This document shows, piece by piece, positions 1-6,749 of a stretch of 9,641 nt of DNA. Made by a program: the position numbers and the translations under genes. The stretch's first letter is position 1; every line of letters begins with the position of its first letter. The notes beneath the pieces were generated by a model, which had not been told where the DNA came from, ran no database searches, and worked only from the letters and a program-made list of their open reading frames with translations. Source of the DNA: Onthomonas sp964456525. Its GTDB lineage: Bacteria; Bacillota; Clostridia; Oscillospirales; Oscillospiraceae. The DNA lies in NCBI GenBank assembly GCA_964456525.1, contig CAYWAP010000053.1, forward strand, positions 1 to 9,641, in the 5' to 3' direction.

Positions 1-1037
1 GCGGCATCTCCGTGGGTTCCCTGTTCACCGGCACCCATAAGTTCGTCGCCACCCTCCCCGCCTCTCAGGCCGGCACCTATGACACCGGCGTGGTCTATTA
101 CATGAAAAACGGCGTGGGCGTGGCGGACGACGGCAGCTACCATTGGTACAAGGGCAAGCTCTATTACTTCAGCGGCTCCTCCAGCCAGAAGGGCGGCATC
201 TCCGTGGGCACCGCATACAGCGGCAACCATTACTGCGCCACCCTGCCCTCCAGCGTGACCAACTACACAGCCAAGCGATGGTACGTCTTTAAAAACGGCG
301 TGGGCACCCTGCTCACCGGTTATCTCTCCTCTAAGTGCGCCTATTACAAAAACGGCGTGATCTACACAAGCCTGACCGGCTGGAAGACCATCAGCGGCAA
401 GACCTACTATTTCAAGAAGGGCCGCGCCTGTACCGGCTGGAACTACCTGAAGCGCAATGGCAAGACCTATAAGTACTACTTCCGCAGTGACGGCTCTCTG
501 GTGGAGGATCTGTACTCCTATTTCGGCAAAAGCTATTACTCCAAAAAGCAGCGGATCTACGTCAACCGATACAGCAACAACATCACCATTTATCAGTACA
601 ACTCCTCTACCAAAGATTACGACATTCCGCTGAAGACCATGGTCTGCTCCACCAGTAAGACCATGAACTTGAAATATGGCACCTATACGATCTCCCAGAT
701 GGCCCGTTGGTATCACAAGGGCAAATGGTATTGGCAGTACCTGACCTATATCGGCAGCACCGGAGCGCTGTTCCACTCCTGCCGCTATTACAGCAAGAAC
801 ACCAACACCATGCAGGTCAGCAATTACAATTCCATGGGCAAGAGCAACTCGGACGGCTGTATCCGCGTGGCACTGGGCACAGCGCGCCTGATTTACAACC
901 TGGTGGGCGCTCAATCCAAAGGCGCCATTACCTGTAAGTACTACTATTCCAAAGACTACGGCCCCTTTGGCCAGGCAACCGTTGCCAACACCACCGGCAA
1001 GCTCTCCGGCACCAAGGCCAAAGATCCCACTGAGTAA
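1..1037 (+). CDS. Secreted L,D-transpeptidase (YkuD domain) with aromatic repeats, 5'-truncated by the window
   Basis: This is the C-terminal 344 residues of a surface protein. The frame is open from the first complete codon at position 3, and the first codons (GISVG) match the middle of a repeat, so the true start lies upstream. Residues 1 to about 100 are aromatic, Gly/Ser-rich repeats (GSYHWYKGKLYYF, LPSS, VFKNGV). Residues about 105-150 hold further GW/YYF segments. A YkuD domain follows at about 183-320. It shows FHS with His258 and SDGCIRV with Cys286, the expected nucleophile of a transpeptidase that cross-links or anchors through mDAP residues. The position before GC, usually His, is Asp here. 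The gene is paralogous to the next one across repeats and catalytic domain and ends at a strong terminator. The protein is expected to act outside the membrane. YkuD assignment is confident from the motif and its context; the exact reaction is inferred. Confidence 0.85.
   Translation, partial: GISVGSLFTGTHKFVATLPASQAGTYDTGVVYYMKNGVGVADDGSYHWYKGKLYYFSGSSSQKGGISVGTAYSGNHYCATLPSSVTNYTAKRWYVFKNGVGTLLTGYLSSKCAYYKNGVIYTSLTGWKTISGKTYYFKKGRACTGWNYLKRNGKTYKYYFRSDGSLVEDLYSYFGKSYYSKKQRIYVNRYSNNITIYQYNSSTKDYDIPLKTMVCSTSKTMNLKYGTYTISQMARWYHKGKWYWQYLTYIGSTGALFHSCRYYSKNTNTMQVSNYNSMGKSNSDGCIRVALGTARLIYNLVGAQSKGAITCKYYYSKDYGPFGQATVANTTGKLSGTKAKDPTE
3..299 (+). repeat. Aromatic surface-protein repeats (one partial, one full unit)
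   Basis: Two in-frame units of about 64 codons. The 16 bases at the window start recur exactly at 193-208, so the register is 192 bp. Each unit runs YHW, YYF, SVG, LPxS, then an aromatic stretch ending KNGVG. The array clearly continues to the left of the window. The units resemble the glycine- and aromatic-rich repeats of cell-wall-binding proteins in general character, but I cannot assign them to a named family. Confidence 0.75.
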
Positions 1038-1063
1038 CCCATCCCATTCATCGTTTTCCTTCC

Positions 1064-1097
1064 AAACTGCCGCAGACATTGCGGCAGTTTTTCTTTT
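1064..1097 (+). terminator. Rho-independent terminator of the first transpeptidase gene
   Basis: A perfect 11-bp stem (AAACTGCCGCA at 1064-1074, TGCGGCAGTTT at 1080-1090) with a 5-nt loop is followed by a T-rich run. It lies 27 bp after the stop codon, so the two paralogous genes are probably transcribed separately. Confidence 0.92.
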
Positions 1098-1237
1098 CCA
1101 AAAAGTGTGGGAATACCATATTTAAATCAAAATTATATACTATCCTGTACCAAAATAAGGGAGGGAGATTGGGACGGCCTCTCATCTGCATTTTCCGGCA
1201 ATATTTTTTTGAGAAATGGTACAACGCCCCTCTCTTG
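1098..1237. other. AT-rich intergenic stretch between the two paralogs
   Basis: The 370-bp gap at 1038-1407 has no credible gene. This part is AT-rich (around 1115-1150) with a purine-rich GGGAGGGAG run near 1160 that resembles a ribosome binding site but has no start codon at a suitable distance. TATACT at 1136-1141 could be a -10 box but lacks a matching -35. The rest of the gap is covered by the terminator, the promoter and the leader entries. Confidence 0.5.
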
Positions 1238-1246
1238 TGCTATAAT
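1218..1246 (+). promoter_or_regulatory. Extended -10 promoter for the second transpeptidase gene
   Basis: TGCTATAAT at 1238-1246 is a perfect extended -10 element (TGn plus TATAAT). A weak -35 (GGTACA, 3 of 6 matches, 1218-1223) sits 17 bp upstream. This fits a vegetative sigma-A type promoter that relies on the extended -10. Initiation near 1253 would give a leader of about 155 nt before the start codon at 1408. Confidence 0.7.
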
Positions 1247-1271
1247 ACCACCATCACATCATTGCCGACCT

Positions 1272-1323
1272 GATCAAAGGCCATCCTCCTCTTGCGCAGC
1301 GCTACAAGCAATGGCAGCTGATC
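1272..1323 (+). promoter_or_regulatory. Foldable stem in the 5' leader of the second transpeptidase gene
   Basis: Three nested complementary pairs stack in one hairpin: GATCA/TGATC (1272-1276, 1319-1323), GCCAT/ATGGC (1280-1284, 1311-1315) and CTTG/CAAG (1291-1294, 1305-1308), separated by small internal loops. It lies inside the predicted leader, about 85 nt before the start codon. It matches no riboswitch class I recognise, has no following T-tract, and could be chance. Confidence 0.35.
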
Positions 1324-1407
1324 GCTTCGCCAGGATTGTGGAAACTTCTCCTGTTCTTGTCGGAGTGGTTTGATAGATATGTTAAAATTCAATTTTGGAG
1401 GTACGTG

Positions 1408-1500
1408 ATGAACAAACTGAAACATGATCTGTTCAAACGAATCACAGCACTCATCATGGTCTTTGCCTTGCTTTTGAGTATATCCGGGATTTCGTTTGCA
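1408..1500 (+). other. Signal peptide coding segment
   Basis: Codes for residues 1-31: a basic N-terminus (NKLKHDLFKR), a hydrophobic core (ITALIMVFALLLSISGISF) and Ala31, with Ser at -3 and Ala at -1. The charged acidic linker starts soon after. This looks like a Sec/type I signal peptidase substrate. No lipobox cysteine is present. Confidence 0.85.
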
Positions 1501-3567
1501 ACAGACTCCTCCGTGGAAGCGGTGGATACTGATCTGACGGATACTGCCATCGTAACCTTGGATGATGAGGATATCGAGGAAGACGACACCGTGGAGGATG
1601 ATACCACGGAGGAGGATACCACCGAGGAAGACGAGGATACCGATACCTTCGAAGAGGTTCCCGAAGTGGAAGAGAAGCAGACGTTGGTCGCTTCCTCTGT
1701 CGCAGGGTGGACATACACCAGCAAAGGGTTCCGGTATGCCTATCTGACGGAAGATGGCGCGTATGCCCTGGCAAAGGATACCTATCAGGAGGGCTATCGC
1801 TATCACGTGGCATTTGAAATTCCGGAGAGCACCGTCGTAGTGGGCACGGAAACAATCACCATCCCCGCAGGCATTTACTTCTTCGATTCCGACGGCTATT
1901 GTGTCCAGCCCTCTACCGTCCATGATATTGAAACCACCGGGGATCACGGTCTGGACCGCACCGTTTACAAGGTTCGGGACTACGATGAAACCACCGGTGT
2001 CACCGGCGCAACCAACACCGTAATGGGCGTGGACTTCACCCTGGATGAAACCACCGGGCTGTATGTTGGCGCCGCGTTTAACGGCGGCGTGGTCGGCGTT
2101 GACGGCAACTACTACTTCGCGCAGGAAGACGGCACCCTTCTGTCTACCACGGGCAGCTACCACTGGGTGGGCACCATTTTCTGCTACTTCAATTCCACCA
2201 ACAGCTTGGGCGCTGTGGGCGCCCCTTACGGCAGCAGCTATAAGTTCAACAGCCTGCCGGGCAAGGGCACCGATTTCTACGAAGAGTACTCCGCTTTGAA
2301 GACCGGCGTCATCTACTTCTTTGTGGACGGCGTTGTCCAGAGCTGTGACGATTCTTACCACTGGTATAAGGATAAATCGGACGGCAAAACCAAGTTGTGC
2401 TATTTCGATAACTCCTCCAGCTACGGCGGCTACTCGGTGGGCAAAATCTACAGCGGCGGCAAGAAACTGGGGTCCCTGCCCTCCTCGTTGAAGAACGTCT
2501 ATGAGACGGGCGTTGTCTACTACTTCTCCAACGGCCAGCCCACCAAGTGCGACGGCACCTATCACTGGTACGGCAAGGGACTTTACTACTTCAGCAACGC
2601 CTCCTCGCACAAGGGCTACTCGGTGGGCACCGGATATACCGGCGTTCGTGCCATCACCACCCTGCCGTCTTCTCTGAAGGGGGTCTACACACAGGGGGTC
2701 TACACCTTTAAGAATGGTATTCCCAGCTCCTATACCGGCGCTTATAAGACCAGCACCGCAACGGGCATGGAATACTACAAGAACAGCGTGAAGACCAAAT
2801 ACACCGGCTGGGCCAAGTACAACGGGAAGTATTACTACTTTAACAACAGCACGTTGGCATACAACGCCGGCAAGTCCTCTGTGGCGACGAAGTACATCAA
2901 GGGCATTGGCGCGACCAGTACAACCTATAAGTACACCTTTAAAACAGACGGCTCACTGATCACCAACCTGTTTTCCTACAAGAGTTCGTACAAGGCCTCG
3001 AAGATGCGCATTAAGGTTGACAACACCACCCACAACGCCATCTTCCTGCTCTACGATTCCAGCAAAAAAGCATATGATATTGCAGCTTTGCAGGTCATCT
3101 GTTCCACGCCGAAAAAACGCGGCGGCACCAACGGCCTTGCCTACGGCACCTATTATCTGAGTACCACCCGTTATTGGTCCTGGCTGCGCAACACGAACCA
3201 GAACCGTGCATACTGCTACAACACGGAGATTGTCAAGTACAACTCCAGTACAAAGACCTTCTCCTCCAGCGGCGGGTGGCTATTCCACAGTCCCCAGTAC
3301 TACAGCGACGCTTACACCTCCCACAGTTACTACCGGCTGGTGACGTCCAACTACAACACCCTCGGCTCCAGCAATACCGGCGGATGCATCCGATTGCAGA
3401 CCGGTTACGCCGCGCTGGTCCAACAGATTGCCAAGAAGAACAAGGCGGGCAACGTTCAGGTCTGCTTCAACGCCTACAATGACAAGGGGCCATTTGGTCA
3501 GGTGAAGACGGCGGACATCAAGATCTCCTCCTCCCAGACTTACGACCCGACCATCGACCTCATATAA
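1408..3567 (+). CDS. Secreted L,D-transpeptidase with acidic linker, aromatic repeats and YkuD domain
   Basis: 719 aa. The ATG at 1408 follows GGAGG (1397-1401) by 6 nt and begins a typical signal peptide: Lys/Arg-rich start, hydrophobic core at about 13-26, likely cleavage after SFA at residue 31. Residues about 52-90 are almost all Asp, Glu and Thr. Residues about 100-248 hold degenerate aromatic segments, and 249-438 three units with YHW at 251, 317 and 385. A bridge with TGW and YYYF motifs leads to a YkuD domain at about 531-695, with GWLFHS (His627) and TGGCIRL (Cys660, expected nucleophile). Gly replaces the usual His before GC. The expected role is forming mDAP-based cross-links or attachments in peptidoglycan outside the membrane, with the repeats perhaps binding the wall. 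The frame also stays open upstream to 1246, but without an RBS there. The catalytic domain is confident; substrate and repeat function are inferred. Confidence 0.9.
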   Translation: MNKLKHDLFKRITALIMVFALLLSISGISFATDSSVEAVDTDLTDTAIVTLDDEDIEEDDTVEDDTTEEDTTEEDEDTDTFEEVPEVEEKQTLVASSVAGWTYTSKGFRYAYLTEDGAYALAKDTYQEGYRYHVAFEIPESTVVVGTETITIPAGIYFFDSDGYCVQPSTVHDIETTGDHGLDRTVYKVRDYDETTGVTGATNTVMGVDFTLDETTGLYVGAAFNGGVVGVDGNYYFAQEDGTLLSTTGSYHWVGTIFCYFNSTNSLGAVGAPYGSSYKFNSLPGKGTDFYEEYSALKTGVIYFFVDGVVQSCDDSYHWYKDKSDGKTKLCYFDNSSSYGGYSVGKIYSGGKKLGSLPSSLKNVYETGVVYYFSNGQPTKCDGTYHWYGKGLYYFSNASSHKGYSVGTGYTGVRAITTLPSSLKGVYTQGVYTFKNGIPSSYTGAYKTSTATGMEYYKNSVKTKYTGWAKYNGKYYYFNNSTLAYNAGKSSVATKYIKGIGATSTTYKYTFKTDGSLITNLFSYKSSYKASKMRIKVDNTTHNAIFLLYDSSKKAYDIAALQVICSTPKKRGGTNGLAYGTYYLSTTRYWSWLRNTNQNRAYCYNTEIVKYNSSTKTFSSSGGWLFHSPQYYSDAYTSHSYYRLVTSNYNTLGSSNTGGCIRLQTGYAALVQQIAKKNKAGNVQVCFNAYNDKGPFGQVKTADIKISSSQTYDPTIDLI
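2152..2721 (+). repeat. Three in-frame aromatic repeat units of about 66-68 codons
   Basis: Units begin near 2152, 2350 and 2554, marked by (S/T)YHW. Each then carries a YF aromatic block, Ser-rich linker, (Y)SVG or equivalent, LPSSLK or similar, and a (T)GVxYxFxNG ending. The last two units are closest to each other and to the units in the upstream paralog. A more degenerate unit precedes them. They probably arose by internal duplication; I do not recognise a named domain. Confidence 0.75.
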
Positions 3568-3613
3568 CCCGGCTGACCCCTTTCGGCAAACTGTAAAATC
3601 CGCATAAATCCAT

Positions 3614-3655
3614 AAAAAATCCCATCCGATGCAAACAATCGGATGGGATTTTGAT
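3614..3655. terminator. Bidirectional terminator between convergent genes
   Basis: A perfect 15-bp inverted repeat (arms 3616-3630 and 3638-3652, 7-nt loop) has a GC-rich core and runs of A on the left and T on the right. It can stop transcription from the transpeptidase gene rightward and from spoVAC leftward. The remaining 100 bp up to the spoVAC stop holds nothing else convincing. Confidence 0.9.
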
Positions 3656-3754
3656 TTGGTTCGGGCCCTGTTTGCCCATCGGAAACGCAGCCAATGGCGG
3701 GGAATGTTTTTCGCCAGACAGGGCGCGGAGAGGCTCCCCAACGGTTTCCCTTCC

Positions 3755-4195
3755 TCACGCCTTCAACAGGCACAGAATGAACCCGTACACCACGCTGCTG
3801 CCGATTCCAAACACCAGCACCGGCCCGGCGATCACGAACATCTTCGCCGCCATGCCGCTGATAAGCCCCTCGCTTTTAAACTCCATGGCCGGAGAGACGA
3901 CGGAGTTGGCAAAGCCCGTCACCGGCACCAGCGTCCCGGCTCCGGCGTGCTTTGCCAGATCGTCGTAAACATTCAACCCGGTAAACAGCGCGGAGAGGAA
4001 GATCAGAGTCACCGTCACAGCCGTTCCGGCGTCATCCTGGGCCAGACCGAAGTGCTCATACATCATTTGCAGAGCCTGTCCCACGCAGCAGATTCCACCG
4101 CCCACGCAGAAGGCCCACACCAGATTCTTTTTGACGTTGGAGGGCTTGCTCAGACTGTTGACCAGTTCTGCGTATTTTTGATTTGTCATATCCAT
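3755..4195 (-). CDS. spoVAC: Stage V sporulation protein AC
   Basis: 146 aa, close to the usual 150. The sequence fits the SpoVAC family: WAFCVGGGICCVGQALQ (27-43), an LIFLSALFTGLNVYDDLAKHAGAG block (64-87), VPVTGFANS (90-98) and EFKSEGLISG (105-114), with about four membrane segments. In Bacillus, SpoVAC is an inner forespore-membrane channel that takes part in dipicolinate uptake during sporulation and release in germination. The ATG at 4195 was chosen because AAAGGGG lies 8 nt upstream; the ATG at 4189 is a close alternative. The stop of hemW is 45 bp upstream on the same strand, so read-through transcription is possible. No convincing forespore sigma-G promoter was seen. It is odd that spoVAD and spoVAE do not follow: a terminator and a convergent gene lie downstream. 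Confidence 0.93.
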   Translation of the reverse strand: MDMTNQKYAELVNSLSKPSNVKKNLVWAFCVGGGICCVGQALQMMYEHFGLAQDDAGTAVTVTLIFLSALFTGLNVYDDLAKHAGAGTLVPVTGFANSVVSPAMEFKSEGLISGMAAKMFVIAGPVLVFGIGSSVVYGFILCLLKA

Positions 4196-4240
4196 CCTAT
4201 CTGCCCCTTTCAAGGACAGTATGGACGGAAAACCGGAACA

Positions 4241-5584
4241 TTATTCCGAGGTCGTCTCCTCTTTTTTCCGCTTCAAATAGGCCACAGTGTTCTCCAAGGT
4301 AGCCCGCTCCTGCACCTCCAGCAGCTGACCAATCAACTGGTTGGACAGCAGGAATCCCTCCGGCGTAAAGTGCCATGCGCCGTCCTCTTCCACGGCCCAG
4401 CCGTGCCCGGCAAACTCCCGCAGCTTTTCCTCAATGGGCGCCCAGTTCATCCGGTATTGGCTTCGGTAAACCTGCTCTTCTATGCCGTAAATGGTGCGCA
4501 TACGGAAAATCAGATATTCCCGTCCCCGCTCCTGGGGCAGAATCTGGTTGGACTCCTCCACAACCTGTCCTCCGGCGGTCATGGCCTGAATATACCCCTT
4601 CAAATCCCGGATGTAGCTGTAACGGCATCCCCCCACGTACGAGTGGGCGCCGGGGCCAAAGCCCACATATTCCTCACCCATCCAGTATTTCAGGTTATGG
4701 CGGGACGTATATCCCTCTTTTGCGAAGTTGGAGATCTCATACTGGCGGTAATTTTGCCGGGAGAGGTACTCCACCGCCCACAGATACCGATCCGCCTGTT
4801 CATCGTTGTCCGCCATGGGCGTCACCTGCCGCTGGTTCCAAAGCGGCGTCCCCTCTTCCAGCGTCAGGGCGTAGAGGGAGAGATGTTCCGGCTGCAGGGC
4901 GACGGCGGCCTCCACGCTCTTTTGCCAGTCCTCCATGGATTGTTTCGGCAGGCCGTAGATCAGATCCAGAGACAGATTTTTGATCTTGCCCTTGCGAATC
5001 AGCTCCACCGCCGCCTTGGCCTGCTCAAAATTGTGGGGACGGCCCACTGCGGCCAGCTCATCGTCCTGGGCGGACTGCACGCCCAGAGAAATGCGGTTTA
5101 CCCCGCCTTTGACCAGGGTCTTGATGAGATGCTTGGTCACACTGTCCGGATTGCACTCCACCGTGAACTCCACCTGTTTATCCAGGGAAAAGGTCTTGTT
5201 CACCCGCTTCAGCAGCTCCTTCAGCCGTTTCTCCCCAAAATAGCTGGGGGTTCCCCCGCCGATATAAACCGTGTCCACCGTCATCCCCTCCACGCTGGGG
5301 GCCACCTCATCAATTTGAGCCAGCAGGGCGCGCAAATAGGCGTCCATCTGGCTTTCGGCATGGGGAACGGAGTAGAAATCACAGTAGGTGCATTTGCTCT
5401 TGCAGAACGGGATGTGAATGTACACGCCCAGGTGCTTCTTTCTGCGCTCCCGTTCCAGCTGGCGGATCCGCTGCTCCTGCCGTTTCTGATGCTGTTTGAC
5501 ATTTTTCAAATCCACTGGCGCTTTACGCTGCTTGGGTTTAGGCGCCTTGGCCATATGGTTTTTCGTTTTCTTTCCCACTAGCAC
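4241..5584 (-). CDS. hemW: HemW-type radical SAM protein with basic N-terminal extension
   Basis: 447 aa. The core opens with GVYIHIPFCKSKCTYCDFYS. Cys61, Cys65 and Cys68 with Phe70 form the CxxxCxxCxF iron-sulfur motif of HemW rather than the CxC ending of true HemN. GGGTPS (109-114) is the SAM-binding glycine motif, ECNPDS and the RISLGVQS segment follow, and a HemN-type C-terminal domain ends the protein. HemW binds heme and is thought to deliver it to heme proteins; older annotations call it oxygen-independent coproporphyrinogen III oxidase. The GTG start at 5584 is preceded by GGGAGGG with an 8-nt gap; the next ATG (5554) lacks a good RBS. Either start leaves 42-52 lysine/arginine/glutamine-rich residues ahead of the core, which most HemW proteins do not have. 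The usual neighbours lepA or hrcA are not present. Function is by family; the role in this presumed anaerobe is uncertain. Confidence 0.88.
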   Translation of the reverse strand: MLVGKKTKNHMAKAPKPKQRKAPVDLKNVKQHQKRQEQRIRQLERERRKKHLGVYIHIPFCKSKCTYCDFYSVPHAESQMDAYLRALLAQIDEVAPSVEGMTVDTVYIGGGTPSYFGEKRLKELLKRVNKTFSLDKQVEFTVECNPDSVTKHLIKTLVKGGVNRISLGVQSAQDDELAAVGRPHNFEQAKAAVELIRKGKIKNLSLDLIYGLPKQSMEDWQKSVEAAVALQPEHLSLYALTLEEGTPLWNQRQVTPMADNDEQADRYLWAVEYLSRQNYRQYEISNFAKEGYTSRHNLKYWMGEEYVGFGPGAHSYVGGCRYSYIRDLKGYIQAMTAGGQVVEESNQILPQERGREYLIFRMRTIYGIEEQVYRSQYRMNWAPIEEKLREFAGHGWAVEEDGAWHFTPEGFLLSNQLIGQLLEVQERATLENTVAYLKRKKEETTSE

Positions 5585-5666
5585 AGGGTAATCCCTCCCG
5601 AAAAAATCAGTTGATCTGGGCCAATTTACACACAAACAGGCCGCTTTACAGCAAGTTGCCGTGTCT

Positions 5667-5695
5667 ATTATAGCGGTTTCTCCCCCGTTTGAAAA
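5667..5695 (-). promoter_or_regulatory. Promoter of hemW
   Basis: Read on the minus strand: TTTTCA (5695-5690, 4 of 6 matches to the -35 consensus), a 17-bp spacer, then a perfect TATAAT (5672-5667). Initiation near 5660 would give a leader of about 75 nt before the GTG start. The spacer and -35 lie inside an inverted repeat. Confidence 0.75.
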
Positions 5696-5706
5696 GGGGG
5701 AACCGC
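5673..5706. promoter_or_regulatory. Inverted repeat overlapping the hemW -35 region
   Basis: GCGGTT (5673-5678) pairs with AACCGC (5701-5706), and CCCCC (5682-5686) pairs with GGGGG (5696-5700). A 3-nt bulge sits on one side and a 9-nt loop in the centre. It abuts the -10 box and contains the -35, a position where a bound repressor would block RNA polymerase. No regulator is identified. Confidence 0.4.
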
Positions 5707-5719
5707 CTTTCCCCATCCC

Positions 5720-5749
5720 TTGCGCGGCTCCAATCCCCTGTTATATAAT
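5720..5749 (+). promoter_or_regulatory. Likely promoter of the pseudouridine synthase gene
   Basis: TATAAT at 5744-5749 lies 18 bp after TTGCGC (5720-5725), a weak -35. Initiation near 5757 would leave a leader of about 114 nt. A second, AT-rich TATAAA at 5833-5838 is closer to the gene but has no good -35. Confidence 0.5.
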
Positions 5750-5812
5750 AAAAAAGAACCGGGTTGACCGGCAGAGACCACCCTAAGGACAGCCCCGGCG
5801 GCCCCAAGTTTC

Positions 5813-5827
5813 ATTACAATCTGTAAT
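5813..5827. promoter_or_regulatory. Short perfect dyad ATTACA-ATC-TGTAAT
   Basis: A 6-bp perfect inverted repeat with a 3-bp centre lies 43 bp before the start codon, in the leader or next to the second possible -10. It looks like a small dimeric operator, but the AT-rich setting makes chance possible. Confidence 0.3.
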
Positions 5828-5870
5828 AAAGTTATAAAATATTCCCATTTGAGATGGAGGTGTCCCCCTG

Positions 5871-6749
5871 ATGCCCATCTATCTGACCTGTCAGGTGTCC
5901 GACGCGCTGGACGGCGCAACCGTCTCCACGCTGCTGCGGCAGGCGCTGGGCTGCTCCGGCACGCTGATCAAGCAGGTAAAGTTCGGCGGCCTGTGGCTGG
6001 ACGGCGTCCAAGTCATCCTATCGGACCGGGCAGCGGCAGGCAGTGTGCTCCGGGTTCGTCTCCCCGAAGATCCCCCTTCCCAGCTCGTCCCGGTTGCCCA
6101 TCCACTGGACATCCCCTTTGAGGACGAGCACCTGCTGATTGTGAACAAGCCCCCCTATGTCCCGGTGCATCCCGGCCCCAACCACCGGACGGACACCCTG
6201 GGCAATTTCATCACCGCCCACTACCAGTCCTCGGGCCAGTCCCACCTCTTCCGGCCGGTCAACCGTCTGGATCGGGGAACCAGCGGCCTGATGGTCATTG
6301 CCAAGCACCGCTACTCCCAGGAACGGCTCCAGATGCAACTTCACAGCAACTCCTTTCGCCGAAGCTACCTGGCCATTTGTGACGGCGTTCCCGAGCCGGC
6401 CTGTGGCGCCATTTCCGCCCCCATCGGGCGGCTGGAAGGCTCGGTCATCGCCCGAACCGTTCGCCCTGACGGGGCAAAGGCGGTCACCCACTACCGGACC
6501 TTGGCCGGGCACGGCCCCCGGGCGCTGATTCAGCTGGAGCTGGAGACGGGGCGCACCCACCAGATTCGCGTCCACATGGCCCACATCGGCTGTCCGTTGA
6601 CCGGCGACTTCCTCTATGGGACGGAGCAGCCGGAGGTCATCCCCCGCCCGGCACTGCACTCTGCGGCGCTGTCGCTGGTTCACCCGGTGACCGGACAGCC
6701 CCTTTCCTTTTCCTGCCCCATGCCCGAGGATATGAACAACCTGCTGTAA
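5871..6749 (+). CDS. RluA/RluD-family 23S rRNA-type pseudouridine synthase
   Basis: 292 aa, near the 300 usual for the family. It isomerises uridine to pseudouridine in RNA, most likely ribosomal RNA; the exact target cannot be read from sequence. Residues about 13-60 look like an S4-type RNA-binding region. The catalytic domain starts near IVNKPPYVPVHPGP (90-103). The family motif NRLDRGTSGL (131-140) carries the catalytic Asp134, and ETGRTHQIRVH (225-235) is the second signature. GDFLYG (245-250) and LHSAALSLVHPVT (262-274) complete the fold. The ATG at 5871 follows GGAGG (5856-5860) by 10 nt. The gene stands alone, divergent from hemW, and its stop codon touches its terminator stem. RluD itself, RluB-like and other RluA-clade members cannot be separated here, so no symbol is given. 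Confidence 0.92.
   Translation: MPIYLTCQVSDALDGATVSTLLRQALGCSGTLIKQVKFGGLWLDGVQVILSDRAAAGSVLRVRLPEDPPSQLVPVAHPLDIPFEDEHLLIVNKPPYVPVHPGPNHRTDTLGNFITAHYQSSGQSHLFRPVNRLDRGTSGLMVIAKHRYSQERLQMQLHSNSFRRSYLAICDGVPEPACGAISAPIGRLEGSVIARTVRPDGAKAVTHYRTLAGHGPRALIQLELETGRTHQIRVHMAHIGCPLTGDFLYGTEQPEVIPRPALHSAALSLVHPVTGQPLSFSCPMPEDMNNLL

Noticed and set aside
1383..1388. TAAAAT with a preceding TG as a second promoter near the transpeptidase start
   Set aside because: Initiation would fall at or inside the ribosome binding site, and the best -35 is about 20 bp away.
1246..1407. Upstream extension of the transpeptidase reading frame
   Set aside because: The frame is open, but it has no RBS and would bury the signal peptide; the ATG at 1408 has both a strong RBS and a proper signal peptide.
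1240..2610. A 456-codon open frame on the minus strand opposite the second transpeptidase
   Set aside because: It has no RBS or motif and mirrors a gene with a signal peptide and a YkuD domain.
3665..3724. GCCCTGT/ACAGGGC 7-bp inverted repeat between the convergent genes
   Set aside because: Short arms 46 bp apart with no T-run; it is likely chance next to the real terminator.
4205..4240. A CATACT box upstream of spoVAC as a sigma-G -10
   Set aside because: The last base of the consensus does not match and no -35 of the right type is present at the expected distance.
3629..5581. A 650-codon open frame on the plus strand opposite spoVAC and hemW
   Set aside because: It overlaps two recognisable genes on the other strand, and its product is low-complexity (rich in His, Gln, Leu and Pro) with no family motif. 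It is the usual antisense shadow in GC-rich DNA.
5585..5716. A longer HemW starting at 5716
   Set aside because: The added residues run through the predicted promoter, which would lie inside the gene; the GTG at 5584 has the good RBS.
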